NCBI RefSeq assembly: GCF_004348445.1 | Contig: NZ_SMKV01000031.1 | Location: 1 to 64,000 of the forward strand | Length of the DNA: 64,000 nucleotides | Direction: 5' to 3' | Source of the DNA: Saccharopolyspora aridisoli | GTDB lineage: Bacteria; Actinomycetota; Actinomycetes; Mycobacteriales; Pseudonocardiaceae | Part shown: piece after piece, positions 1 to 9,615 of the stretch | Layout of the letters: the number at the start of each line of letters is the position of its first letter | Numbering within the stretch: the stretch's first letter is position 1 | Notes under the pieces: model-generated | Seen by the model: the letters and a program-made list of their open reading frames with translations, nothing else | Database searches by the model: none | Told to the model about the DNA's origin: nothing | Program-made: the position numbers and the translations under genes

Positions 1-114
1 ATCAGGACCCGGATCCCAGTGGGAATCGGGGACACCACCTCCGAAGGTCACGTCCCGAGGTGGTGTTCCCGATTCCCACTGGGATCCGGGTCCTGATTTC
101 CACTGGAGTTCGGG
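1..114. repeat. Dispersed palindromic element, copy 1
   Basis: Positions 1-40 and 58-97 form a 40-bp inverted repeat with one mismatch and a 17-nt loop. Inside it are three related units of about 20 bp with the form GATTYCCACTGGRRTYCGGG. One lies on the minus strand (11-27) and two lie in tandem on the plus strand (71-90 and 95-114), 24 bp apart. Each unit is itself nearly palindromic around a central CACT. The same minus-plus-plus arrangement with the same 24-bp period recurs at 44445-44515. The element starts at the window edge and may extend further left. Confidence 0.75.
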
Positions 115-207
115 TGTCGCGTGGGCCCCGGAGGAGGTTCGGATGGGTCGGGGCCGATACTGAGGGCGGCCATGGCGTCATGTCGTACGAATCGGGATGG
201 TGAACGC

Positions 208-564
208 ATGCGGATCAGCGTGGATCCGGACTCCGATGTGCCGCCCTTCGAACAGGTGCGGTCGAGCATCGCCGAGCAGATCACCAGCGGTGATCTGGCG
301 GTCGGGGCGAAGCTGCCGACCGTGCGAGCGCTGGCCGCCGAGCTCGGGATCGCGGCGAACACCGCCGCGAAGGCTTACCGCGAGCTCGAGCAGACCGGGT
401 TGATCGAAACTCGCGGCCGGGCAGGCACTTTCGTCAGCGATGCGGGCGACCAGGCCGCCGCGCGCGCGGCCGAAGCGGCGGCGACGTACGCGCAGATCAC
501 CCAAGCGCTGGGCATCCCGAAGACCGATGCCCTCGCGATCGTGCAGGCCGCGCTGAAGGCCTGA
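208..564 (+). CDS. GntR-family regulator, small YtrA-like type
   Basis: This 118-residue protein is a DNA-binding transcription regulator of the short GntR type. The winged helix occupies about residues 10-75 (PFEQVRSSIAEQI, then AANTAAKAYRELEQTGLIET), followed by a short helical tail of about 40 residues. There is no room for the large FCD or UTRA ligand domain, which fits the YtrA subgroup. I chose the ATG at 208 because it begins where family members begin; an open frame upstream to 121 has no comparable homology. YtrA-type genes usually sit before ABC-transporter genes, but here the next gene is on the other strand, so its target is unknown. The palindromic element at 1-114 lies upstream; a copy elsewhere lies between gene ends, so it is probably not its operator. 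Confidence 0.85.
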   Translation: MRISVDPDSDVPPFEQVRSSIAEQITSGDLAVGAKLPTVRALAAELGIAANTAAKAYRELEQTGLIETRGRAGTFVSDAGDQAAARAAEAAATYAQITQALGIPKTDALAIVQAALKA

Positions 565-702
565 GGACTGCCCGGGGATTCGCTCGGCACTGCCGGTAGC
601 GCACGGGAAGAGCGGTGGACCCCACGGTGCACGCCATCCCACGGCCCCGCGGCTGCCCTCACCGGAGGAGCAGCGTCGGCTGAGCCCGCTCTCGAACAGC
701 GG

Positions 703-1320
703 CTACCCGACCTCGGCCTGCAGACCTCGCATCGTCGCGATCTCGTCCTGCTGGGTGACCAGGCCGTCCTGGGCCATCTCGTGGACCTGCTCGTCGCGGC
801 CGGTGGACAGCAGCTGCGTCGCCATCGTCACCGCGCCCTCGTGGTGAGCGATCATCAACTCCAGGAACAGCCGGTCGTAGTCGGCGCCGCGCGAAGCCCC
901 CAGCTGGGCCAGCTGCTCCGGCGCGGCCATGCCCGGCATCATCGCGTGGTCGTGGCCGTGGTGCCCGGCGTGCTCGGCACCGTGGGTGTTGAGCCAGCCC
1001 TGCATCATCCCGATCTCCGGGCCCTGCGCGCCGCTGATGCGGTCGGACAGGGCCCGCAGCTTCGGGTTCTGCGCGCGCTCGGCGGTCAGCGCGGTCATCT
1101 CCAACGCCTGCTGGTGGTGGGCGATCATGTTGCGCAGGTAGTCGACCTCGGTCTGGCTCGCCCCACCGCGATCCGGGGCCGCGCTGGCCACGACCTGCGG
1201 CTGGTCGCCCGGGGCGCCGGGCAGCACGACCGGCGGACCGGACGGCGCGGGCGGCTCCGCCGCGCACCCCGCCAGCACGCCCGCTGCCAGCGCAATTCCG
1301 CCTAGCGACATCCGCAACAT
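703..1320 (-). CDS. DUF305 lipoprotein, probable metal-binding
   Basis: The product has 205 residues. It begins with a lipoprotein signal (hydrophobic stretch, then LAGC at about residue 19), so it should be anchored outside the membrane. The rest is a DUF305 (ferritin-like four-helix) domain with two copies of the family signature MIAHHQQA and MIAHHEGA, at about residues 58 and 150. A His/Met-rich insert (AGHHGHDHAMMPGM) lies between the two halves and suggests binding of copper or another soft metal. DUF305 proteins are often found with copper-handling genes, but no copper gene is visible here. It is divergent from the LVIVD-repeat gene at 1481, a pairing that also recurs in other actinomycetes. 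The exact substrate is not known. Confidence 0.88.
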   Translation of the reverse strand: MLRMSLGGIALAAGVLAGCAAEPPAPSGPPVVLPGAPGDQPQVVASAAPDRGGASQTEVDYLRNMIAHHQQALEMTALTAERAQNPKLRALSDRISGAQGPEIGMMQGWLNTHGAEHAGHHGHDHAMMPGMAAPEQLAQLGASRGADYDRLFLELMIAHHEGAVTMATQLLSTGRDEQVHEMAQDGLVTQQDEIATMRGLQAEVG

Positions 1321-1480
1321 CGTCGTCCCTTCTGGGAAAACCGTGAAAAAACTGCCGAAAAAGCCTATTCCGACTAGAATCTGGCAACACGATACTGGGC
1401 AGGTGCGGTTGTCCGAAACCGCTGTCGACGGCTGCCCAGGGGGCGGCGGCGACTTCGTCGAACCAGGGGGTTGATCGGTC

Positions 1481-2923
<1,443 letters not shown>

Positions 2924-2931
2924 CCCCTGAC

Positions 2932-2972
2932 GCGAAGGCTCCCACCGCAGGAAGCGCGGTGGGAGCCTTCGC
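2932..2972. terminator. Bidirectional hairpin terminator
   Basis: A perfect 17-bp inverted repeat (2932-2948 with 2956-2972, 7-nt loop) lies between the stop of the LVIVD gene and the stop of the convergent GGDEF/EAL gene. No long T-run follows, which is usual for high-GC actinomycete terminators. Its position suits both genes. Confidence 0.8.
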
Positions 2973-2986
2973 CGTTCGCGGCCTGG

Positions 2987-5095
2987 TCAAGCGCGGTTGA
3001 GGCTGTCCGGGACGTCGAAGGACAGGAGAGGTTCTCCGATGTGCGGGCCCGCGACGACGGAGCAGCCGATCTCGCGCCAGAGGGCGAGCTGCTCCTGCGT
3101 CTCGACGTTGTCGACGCACAACCACACGCCGTTCATCAGCGAGATCAGGGCGCGGAGGGCTTGGATCTCGGGCACGTCCGGACTTTCGGCCTCGTGCACC
3201 AGGCGGACGAGGTCGCGCGACAACCGCACCGAGTCCACCGGCATCTCGCGCAGCAACCGGAGTTCGCCGGGCGAGCCGGTGAACTCGTGCAACGACGCCT
3301 TGACGCCGCGAGAGCTCAGGTGCCGCAGGTTGTCCCGCGCCTCCTCGTTCCCGCTGATCGCGGCGATCGGCATGCACAGCCGCAGCCAGCACGGATCGAG
3401 TTCTGATCCGTCGAGCACCCGGTGCACCACGGCCGCCAGGTCGGGGTCGCGGCCTTGGTCGGGGCTCAACGACACCGACAACCGCACCTCGTGGCCGGCA
3501 TCGTGCCACTCCCCCAGGTGCTGCCAAGCGGTCTGCAGCATCCAGTCGCGCATCGACAGCGTCACACCGGAGCGCTCCGCCAGGCGCAGGCAGTCGCCGT
3601 GCTCGATGATGCCGAAATCATCCGTGTCCCAACGGTACTCGGCTTCCAAGGTGCAGAGTTCACCACCGGGGACCAGGACCTGCGGGCGGTAGACGACGTC
3701 GAACTCACCCATCTCCAGCCCGCCGGGCATGATCGCCGCGAGCTGGCTCTCCTCGCGCTCCTCCGGGGCCAGGTCGGGGTCGAACAGCGCCCACTGCCGC
3801 TTGCCCGCGGCTTCCGCGCGCCGCAGCGCGACGTCCGCCGCCCACAGCATGTTCGCCGCGTCGGCATCCTCCACGACCCGCTGCACCACGCCAACGCTGG
3901 CGGAGGCCGCAATGCCGCGTCCGGCGACGTAGACGGGTTCGGCGAGCATCTCGTTGATCAGCTGTGCCATCACCGGGACCGGAGGCGTTTCGGCCTGCTC
4001 CCAGACCAGCAGTGCGAACTCGGTGCCGCCGAAGCGCGCGACCAGCGCCTCCTCGTCCTCGACGAGGTTCTCCAGCCGGCGCGCGACGGTCCTGATCAGC
4101 TGGTCGCCGACCGGGTAGCCGAGCCCGTCGTTGATCAGCTCGAAGCCGTCCAGCGCCAGCTGGTAGAGCGCGAGCCGGGCGTCCTGGGGCAGGTTGACCA
4201 GAGCCGCTTCCAAGCGGGTGTGGAAGAACCCGCGGTTGGGCAGCCCGGTCAGCGCGTCGTGCAGCGCTTGGTGCTGGAAGCGGTCCTGCAGCAGGTGCAG
4301 CTCGGTGATGTCCTCGACCATGGTGACCACACCGCTCGGCGCCCCATCGGCCCCGCGCAGCGCGGAGACACCCAGGTAGCACCACGCGGCCTGGCCGTCG
4401 GCGCGCACCAGGCGCTTGCGGTCGCTGATCCGCTTGGAGTTCGCGCCGTCGATCAGCTCGCGGTAGGAGGCCCGGAGGTACTCGGCGTCCTCGGGGTGGA
4501 AGAGCCGGTCGATGGTCATCGGCACCAGGTCGTCGGCGTGGTACCCGAGCACCTGCTCGAAAGCGGGGTTGACCTGCACGAAGCGGCCTTCGAGGTCGCT
4601 GATGGCGACGCCGATCGGGGTGGAGGTGAACACCTCGCTGAAGCGCGCTTCGCTGGCCTTGAGCTCGCGGTCGGTCTTGAGCTTGGAGGTCAGCAGGGCC
4701 TTGTTCAGCGTCTCCTGCTGGGCGAAGGTGCTCTCGCGGTCGGCCGCGGCGTACCCGGCGGCGATCTCGGTGAGCACCGACAGCAGCGCGTCGACCTTCG
4801 TGCCGTCCGAAAGCAGCGCGTCCTGGAGAACCCTCAGGGTCACCGAGAGGCTTTCCTCGCCGGTGGCGCGGATTTCGACGAGCCGGGCACCCACGGCACG
4901 ACCGGTCTCGACGACCTGGGAGCTGTCGCCCAGCGCGAGCACGACCATGTCCAGCAGTTCCGCGAGGGACGCCTCGACCTCTTCAGGGGGGAGGGGGAGG
5001 TAGGAAGTGGCTCGGAGTTCGGCGGTCCAGCGGCGCGCGACATCGGCCCGCCACTCGGACTCCGGCGGTGGTCCGACCGGATCTCCCTCGCTCAT
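2987..5095 (-). CDS. PAS-GGDEF-EAL protein with degenerate catalytic motifs
   Basis: The product has 702 residues. It has an N-terminal helical region (1-150), a PAS domain (about 150-265, SEVFTSTPIGVAISDLEG), a GGDEF domain (about 280-440) and an EAL domain (about 455-695). Such proteins make, degrade or sense cyclic di-GMP. The diguanylate cyclase signature reads GGTEF instead of GG(D/E)EF. The EAL signature reads EAEYRW, and the usual DDFGTG metal-binding loop is replaced by HEFTGS. These losses argue that both enzymatic activities are reduced or absent, so it may act as a c-di-GMP or PAS-ligand sensor that binds partners. No membrane segment is visible, so it is probably cytoplasmic. It is a single transcription unit, convergent with the LVIVD gene. 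Confidence 0.9.
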   Translation of the reverse strand: MSEGDPVGPPPESEWRADVARRWTAELRATSYLPLPPEEVEASLAELLDMVVLALGDSSQVVETGRAVGARLVEIRATGEESLSVTLRVLQDALLSDGTKVDALLSVLTEIAAGYAAADRESTFAQQETLNKALLTSKLKTDRELKASEARFSEVFTSTPIGVAISDLEGRFVQVNPAFEQVLGYHADDLVPMTIDRLFHPEDAEYLRASYRELIDGANSKRISDRKRLVRADGQAAWCYLGVSALRGADGAPSGVVTMVEDITELHLLQDRFQHQALHDALTGLPNRGFFHTRLEAALVNLPQDARLALYQLALDGFELINDGLGYPVGDQLIRTVARRLENLVEDEEALVARFGGTEFALLVWEQAETPPVPVMAQLINEMLAEPVYVAGRGIAASASVGVVQRVVEDADAANMLWAADVALRRAEAAGKRQWALFDPDLAPEEREESQLAAIMPGGLEMGEFDVVYRPQVLVPGGELCTLEAEYRWDTDDFGIIEHGDCLRLAERSGVTLSMRDWMLQTAWQHLGEWHDAGHEVRLSVSLSPDQGRDPDLAAVVHRVLDGSELDPCWLRLCMPIAAISGNEEARDNLRHLSSRGVKASLHEFTGSPGELRLLREMPVDSVRLSRDLVRLVHEAESPDVPEIQALRALISLMNGVWLCVDNVETQEQLALWREIGCSVVAGPHIGEPLLSFDVPDSLNRA

Positions 5096-5234
5096 CTCAC
5101 CCGTCCGTCAGCGTCTACCTGGCGAAGCGAAATCGATCTGCTCGCGCACCCGGTGGCGCGCACCCGTGCAGGATACCGGGCGAGCACCACCAGGACGTCA
5201 AGGCCGTCCATCAGAATCGATCGACGGCCATTGA

Positions 5235-6137
5235 TCAGTGCGCTCCTTCCAGCGTTTCCCCGTCGGCGACCAGCGCGTCGATCTGCGTCGTGTCGTTCTC
5301 GTCGAGGGTCAGCGCACCGGCAGCGGCGTTCTCCTCCAGGTGCTCGACAGACGAGGTGCCGGGGATCAGCAGGACGTTGCGGGAGCGGTTCAGCAGCCAC
5401 GCCAGCGACACCTGCGCCTGGGTGACGCCGTGCTTGCCCGCGATGGACTTCAGCGCATCGTCGCCGCGCGCCCGGCTGTCGGCGAAACCGGAGCCCAGCG
5501 GGAAGAACGGCACGAACGCAACGCCCGCCTCGGCGGTGGCGCGCAGCAGGGCGGCGGAGGTCCTGTTGACCGCGTTGTAGAGGTTCTGCACCGAAGCGAT
5601 CGGGGTGATCGCCCGCGCTTGCTCGAAGTGATCCAGTGCCACGTTGGACAAACCGATGGTGCGGATCAGGCCCTGCTGCTTGAGCTCGTGCAGCGCGCCG
5701 ACCTGGTCGGCGAAGGCGATGCCGTCCTGCGGGCCCATGTCGCGCAGGTAGACCAGGTCGAGGGCCTCGACCCGCAACCGGCGCAGGTTGTCGTGCACCT
5801 GGGACCGCAGCGCGGCCGGGTGGTTCAGCGGCAGCCAGTTCGCCTTGTCGTCGCGGTAGGCGCCGATCTTGGTCGCCAGCACCAGGTTCGAGGAGTAAGG
5901 GTGCAGAGCTTCGGCGATGAGCTCGTTGACCACCCACGGCCCGTAGAAGTCACTGGTGTCGATGTGGTCGATGCCGAGCTCGACGGCGCGCCGGAGGACC
6001 GCGATCGCCACGTCCCGGTCCTTCGGCGGGCCGAACACGCCCGGTCCCGCCAGCTGCATCGCGCCGAACCCGACGCGGTTGAGCGCCAGGCCGCCGCCCA
6101 GCTCGAACTCGCCACCTAAAGCTTCCGCAGTCGTCAC
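5235..6137 (-). CDS. Aldo/keto reductase
   Basis: This is a TIM-barrel, NADPH-dependent oxidoreductase of about 300 residues that reduces aldehydes or ketones. The family elements are present: LNRVGFGAMQL near the start, IDTSDFYGPWVVNE with catalytic Asp and Tyr, LATKIG with the catalytic Lys, and the cofactor region IRTIGLSN and IPGTSS. The usual catalytic His after the fourth strand is replaced (LVYLRDMG), which is seen in some actinobacterial branches. I chose the GTG at 6137 because family members begin there; the frame is open to an ATG at 6191 that would add 18 unconserved residues. No operon partner is evident, and the substrate cannot be predicted. Confidence 0.88.
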   Translation of the reverse strand: MTTAEALGGEFELGGGLALNRVGFGAMQLAGPGVFGPPKDRDVAIAVLRRAVELGIDHIDTSDFYGPWVVNELIAEALHPYSSNLVLATKIGAYRDDKANWLPLNHPAALRSQVHDNLRRLRVEALDLVYLRDMGPQDGIAFADQVGALHELKQQGLIRTIGLSNVALDHFEQARAITPIASVQNLYNAVNRTSAALLRATAEAGVAFVPFFPLGSGFADSRARGDDALKSIAGKHGVTQAQVSLAWLLNRSRNVLLIPGTSSVEHLEENAAAGALTLDENDTTQIDALVADGETLEGAH

Positions 6138-6230
6138 GCTGCGATGCTGCTGGACGACCCGCGCCTGGGCAACCGAATCGTGCTGACGCACACGTGGGAA
6201 CGGCTTCGAGCCATCTCTTCGGACGAGCCG

Positions 6231-6938
6231 TCACACCTGCGGCATCAGCAGCAGCCAGAACCCCCCGACCAGCAGCGAAGCGAATCCGATGAGGAACCAC
6301 AGGAACATCCAGGCTCCCCCGCCGATCCCGGTGAGCCGCGCCAGCTGGTCGGCGTCGGAATCCCCGGCGCGTCCGCGTCGCCGCTTCCGCCCCAGTTCGC
6401 TGATCGGCCGCAGTCCGCCGACGAGCAGGAACCAGCACACCAGCGCCGCGCACAGCGCCTGCCACGGCGGGCTCGCCAACCACGACACCGCTCCGAGCGC
6501 ACCTCCGGTGACCAGCACCGACAGCACGCCGTAAGCGTTGCGCACGGCCAGCAGCACCAGCACCAGAAGCGCGATGGAACCCCACAGCATCCACCGCGCC
6601 CGGTCGGAGGTGACCAGCCACGCGCCGCCGAGCCCCAGCAGCGACACCGCCGGATAGCCCGCGAGCAGGGTGAACACCATCCCGGGCCCGTGCGCGCGGC
6701 CGGTCGAGACGGTCAGCCCGGAGGTGTCGGAGTGCAGCCGGATGCCGTTGAGCTTGCGGCCGCTGAGCAGCGCGACCACCGCGTGCCCGCCCTCGTGGGC
6801 GATGGTCACCACGTTGCGCAGCGGCAGCCAGGTCCCGCGGTTGAGCACCAGGGCGAATGCGATCACCCCGGCGATGAGCGCGGCGACGTTCCCGGAATCG
6901 AGGAGCCGCGCCGTCGCGTTCCGCACTAATTCGTCCAC
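6231..6938 (-). CDS. M50-like membrane metallopeptidase
   Basis: The product is a 235-residue integral membrane protein with about six hydrophobic segments. The zinc-protease motif HEGGH is at about residue 48, near the start of the protein as in M50B site-2-protease-like proteins. Such actinobacterial proteins are annotated as M50 family peptidases and are thought to cleave substrates within or near the membrane. No PDZ domain is present. The gene starts 17 nt after the stop of the M20 amidohydrolase gene on the same strand, so the two are probably co-transcribed. The start is a GTG at 6938. Confidence 0.82.
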   Translation of the reverse strand: MDELVRNATARLLDSGNVAALIAGVIAFALVLNRGTWLPLRNVVTIAHEGGHAVVALLSGRKLNGIRLHSDTSGLTVSTGRAHGPGMVFTLLAGYPAVSLLGLGGAWLVTSDRARWMLWGSIALLVLVLLAVRNAYGVLSVLVTGGALGAVSWLASPPWQALCAALVCWFLLVGGLRPISELGRKRRRGRAGDSDADQLARLTGIGGGAWMFLWFLIGFASLLVGGFWLLLMPQV

Positions 6939-6955
6939 GGCGAAACCCTAACGGG

Positions 6956-8269
6956 TCAGCTGAAGTAGTTCGGCACGTCCAGCGGCCCGCCGGCGGCGTC
7001 GAACTCGTCACGCACCGCGTCCCGCAGCGCACCGTCGGTGATGTAGTCCACTGTGGTCAGCGCGAGCCCGATGGCACCGTCGATCACCGCCGCGTCGCCG
7101 GCGGCGGAACCGGCTGCCGCGGCGAAGCCTTCGGTGTGCAGCGACAGGTTCGCATCACCCAGGCCGATCATCGGGTGGATGGCGGGCATCCGGAAGCTGA
7201 GGTTGCCCAGGTCGGTGGAACCGGTCAGGTAGTCCGGGACGATGCCGCGAGGCAGCGAGGTGCGACCGCGCCTGGCCTGGTGCCTCGCCCATCGGGCGGC
7301 GAGCGCGTCGTTGTGCCGGATCGGCAGGTAGGCGGGGTTGCGGTCCCAGTGCAGCTCGACACCGCAGCCGGTCATCGCCGCAGCGCCGTGCGCGATCGAC
7401 TCCACCCGCTGCGCGAGGTCCTGCAGCGAGCCCGGCTCGGCGGAGCGCACGTAGAACAGCGCCGCGGCCCGGTCCGGGACGACGTTGGGGCGCTTGCCGC
7501 CGTCGGTGATCACGCCGTGGATGCGATCGGTGGAGGGCATGTGCTGACGCATCGCCGCCACGCCCTGGTAGGTGGCCACCACCGCGTCCAACGCGTTGCG
7601 ACCCATGAACGGCTGCGCGGAGGCGTGCGCGGCCACGCCGTGGAAGACGACCTCGACCTGCCTCCGCCCGAGGAACGGATGGGTCGCGATGTCGTGCGAG
7701 AACGGGTGCAGCATCACCACGGCGTCGACGTCGTCGAAAACCCCTGCCCTGGCCAGGTGCTCCTTGCCGCCGCCGCCTTCTTCGGCGGGCGTGCCGAACA
7801 GGCTGACCCGGCCGCCGGTTCGCCCCACGGCGGTGGCCGCGGCGAGGAATCCACCGACACCGGCCGAGCAGATGATGTTGTGCCCGCAGCCGTGCCCGAT
7901 GCCGGGGAGCGCGTCGTACTCGGCGAGCACCGCCACGTGCGGCCCGTCCGCGCCGACACCGGTGCGCAGGGCGGTGCTCAGCCCGCCCACGCCGACCTCG
8001 ACGTCGTGGCCGAAGTTCCGCAGCAGCTCGGCGGCCCGCGCGACCGACCGGTGCTCGGCGTAGGCCTCCTCCGGATCGGCGTGCAGGTCGTGGCTCAGCC
8101 CGAGCAGGTCGCCACCGTGCTCGGTGACCCACCGCTCGACCTCGGCGAGCAGCGCCTCATCGGCACCGGCGTGCGCGGACCGCAGGGGCTCGGCCGAGGC
8201 CACGGCCCTCTCAGTGGCTGCGGCGACCGCGCGCAGGTAGGCATCATCAGGGTGAACCGGCTGTGTCAC
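6956..8269 (-). CDS. M20-family amidohydrolase (AbgB/p-aminobenzoyl-glutamate hydrolase-like)
   Basis: This is a cytoplasmic zinc-dependent amidohydrolase or peptidase of 437 residues. Metal-site motifs are clear: AEYDALPGIGHGCGHN, then PAEEGGGGK, and a dimerisation domain after VEVVFHGVAAHAS. The order and sequence resemble the AbgB / indole-acetyl-amino-acid hydrolase branch, which splits acyl or aryl groups from amino acids. I chose the GTG at 8269 (VTQPVHPDD); the frame is open to 8308, but the added residues are not conserved. It is the first gene of a likely two-gene unit with the M50-like protein. The natural substrate is not evident. Confidence 0.87.
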   Translation of the reverse strand: MTQPVHPDDAYLRAVAAATERAVASAEPLRSAHAGADEALLAEVERWVTEHGGDLLGLSHDLHADPEEAYAEHRSVARAAELLRNFGHDVEVGVGGLSTALRTGVGADGPHVAVLAEYDALPGIGHGCGHNIICSAGVGGFLAAATAVGRTGGRVSLFGTPAEEGGGGKEHLARAGVFDDVDAVVMLHPFSHDIATHPFLGRRQVEVVFHGVAAHASAQPFMGRNALDAVVATYQGVAAMRQHMPSTDRIHGVITDGGKRPNVVPDRAAALFYVRSAEPGSLQDLAQRVESIAHGAAAMTGCGVELHWDRNPAYLPIRHNDALAARWARHQARRGRTSLPRGIVPDYLTGSTDLGNLSFRMPAIHPMIGLGDANLSLHTEGFAAAAGSAAGDAAVIDGAIGLALTTVDYITDGALRDAVRDEFDAAGGPLDVPNYFS

Positions 8270-8291
8270 GGCACCGACTCTAAGCCGCCGG

Positions 8292-8636
8292 ATGAACCCC
8301 CACATCACCCCGGAGCAACCGCTCGGTAAGTGCTGGAGGTCCGAACCTCACAGCACACGTACGCCAGACCGGCCGGGAGCAGAGGCGGAGCTGATCAGCA
8401 TTGCCGGGGAGGAGCACTGGGCGGTGAACCGCGGCTACCGGCTCGACGTCCCCGCGCTGGCGCACGCGGCCCGACAGTACGGCGAGGTGCCAGAGCCGGA
8501 CGTCGGCGAGCACCGCTTCCGCCTGCTCTACAAGCACGGCTTCGCCGAGCTGGTCCGCTCCACCGACCACGAGGAGACGGCGCACTTCGTCGCCCACCCG
8601 TCCCCGGCCCCGCAACTGCTCCCCGATGCCAGCTGA
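8292..8636 (+). CDS. Small hypothetical protein, start uncertain
   Basis: The reading frame encodes 114 residues. From about residue 32 (AELISIAGEEHWAVNRGY) codon use is strongly G/C at third positions, typical of real genes here. The first 30 residues look non-coding, so the true start may lie further in or the 5' end may be damaged. No domain was recognised. It is divergent from the M20 amidohydrolase gene, with an intergenic space too short for much control DNA. It could be a remnant of a longer protein. Confidence 0.5.
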   Translation: MNPHITPEQPLGKCWRSEPHSTRTPDRPGAEAELISIAGEEHWAVNRGYRLDVPALAHAARQYGEVPEPDVGEHRFRLLYKHGFAELVRSTDHEETAHFVAHPSPAPQLLPDAS

Positions 8637-8693
8637 CCGGCGGGAACGCGCTCGGACCGGCCCCGATCTGGTGGGCCGGTCCCGCGCCGGGGG

Positions 8694-9455
8694 TCATCTC
8701 GGCGTGACGGCACCCGGACGTGCGTCGAGAACGCGGTGGGCCAGGATCGTGCCGCCGACCACGGCGGCCGGGATGACCACCAGCTGCAGCACCGGCACCA
8801 GGCACAGCAGGTAGGCGGGCAGGCCGAAACCGAGCGTCATCGCCTTGTGCTCGCGCAGGCTGCGGTGGCGCTCGCCGAAGGCGAGTCCGCGCCGCTGGAA
8901 CACCAGGCCCACCATCTCCAGGCTGATCACCCACGCGCCGAACAGCGCGCCCAGCACCACGCCCGCGATCTGCCCCGCGACCGGGACGAATCCGATGACC
9001 AGCAGCACCACGGCCCCGATCAGCGCGACCAGGACGAGCTTGAGCGAGTCCCGCACTCCCCTGCCGAGCTGGCGGGCGAATCCGGCGCCATCGTCGGAGG
9101 TGTCCAGCCCGAGCTGCTCCTCGGCCTGTTCGGCGATGTGCTCGTAGAACGGTCCGCCGATGAGCAGGGTGAGCGCGATGAACGAGATCGATCCCAGCAC
9201 GGCCGCCGCGCCCACCAGCGCGACGCCGAGCAGGACGCGCAGCCCCTTGCGGGCGAAGTCGGCCCAGCCGTCGGCGAACGGGGTCATCCAGCTGGTCAGG
9301 TCACCGCTGAAGTAGATCAGCGTTCCCAGGCTTGCGAGCAGCAGCAACGCGCTGATCAGAGCGGGGATCGCGCCGAGCAGGAGCAGTTTCGGACTGCGCA
9401 GGATGATGCCCGTTCCGGATCCCAGGGCGCGGAATCCGGCGGCGAACGAACTCAT
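8694..9455 (-). CDS. EI24/CysZ-like membrane protein
   Basis: The product is a 253-residue membrane protein with about four to five hydrophobic segments. A long hydrophilic loop in the middle (about residues 110-130) contains GGPFYEHIAEQAEE. The layout and the motif FGLPAYLLCLVPVLQLVVIP match the EI24 domain family, which includes the sulfate transporter CysZ. In actinomycetes these are generally annotated only as EI24 domain proteins. No sulfur gene is adjacent, so a sulfate role is not supported by context. It is a single gene, divergent from the siderophore-binding lipoprotein. Confidence 0.8.
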   Translation of the reverse strand: MSSFAAGFRALGSGTGIILRSPKLLLLGAIPALISALLLLASLGTLIYFSGDLTSWMTPFADGWADFARKGLRVLLGVALVGAAAVLGSISFIALTLLIGGPFYEHIAEQAEEQLGLDTSDDGAGFARQLGRGVRDSLKLVLVALIGAVVLLVIGFVPVAGQIAGVVLGALFGAWVISLEMVGLVFQRRGLAFGERHRSLREHKAMTLGFGLPAYLLCLVPVLQLVVIPAAVVGGTILAHRVLDARPGAVTPR

Positions 9456-9549
9456 GTCGAAGACTCCCGTGATCGGCGATCTCGAACCACCGTACTGCGT
9501 GGCCGGTGAGCAGGTTCACCGATCGACCACCGGCCGATCGACGCCCGAG

Positions 9550-9568
9550 TTAGGTTAGCCTCTCTTCA
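9550..9568 (+). promoter_or_regulatory. Iron box (DtxR/IdeR-type operator)
   Basis: The sequence TTAGGTTAGCCTCTCTTCA matches the 19-bp DtxR/IdeR consensus at 14 of 19 positions, including the complete TTAGGTTAG half. It lies 48 bp upstream of a ferric-siderophore-binding lipoprotein gene, the expected target of iron-dependent repression. Confidence 0.75.
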
Positions 9569-9615
9569 AATGCTGCTTCGGGCGTGCCCGAAGACGAACG
9601 AACAAGGACTCGGCT

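Noticed and set aside
3422-5425. Long open frames antisense to real genes (for example 3422-5425 plus and 58768-63429 plus)
   Set aside because: They are shadows typical of high-GC DNA. The opposite frames encode clear families with proper codon use.
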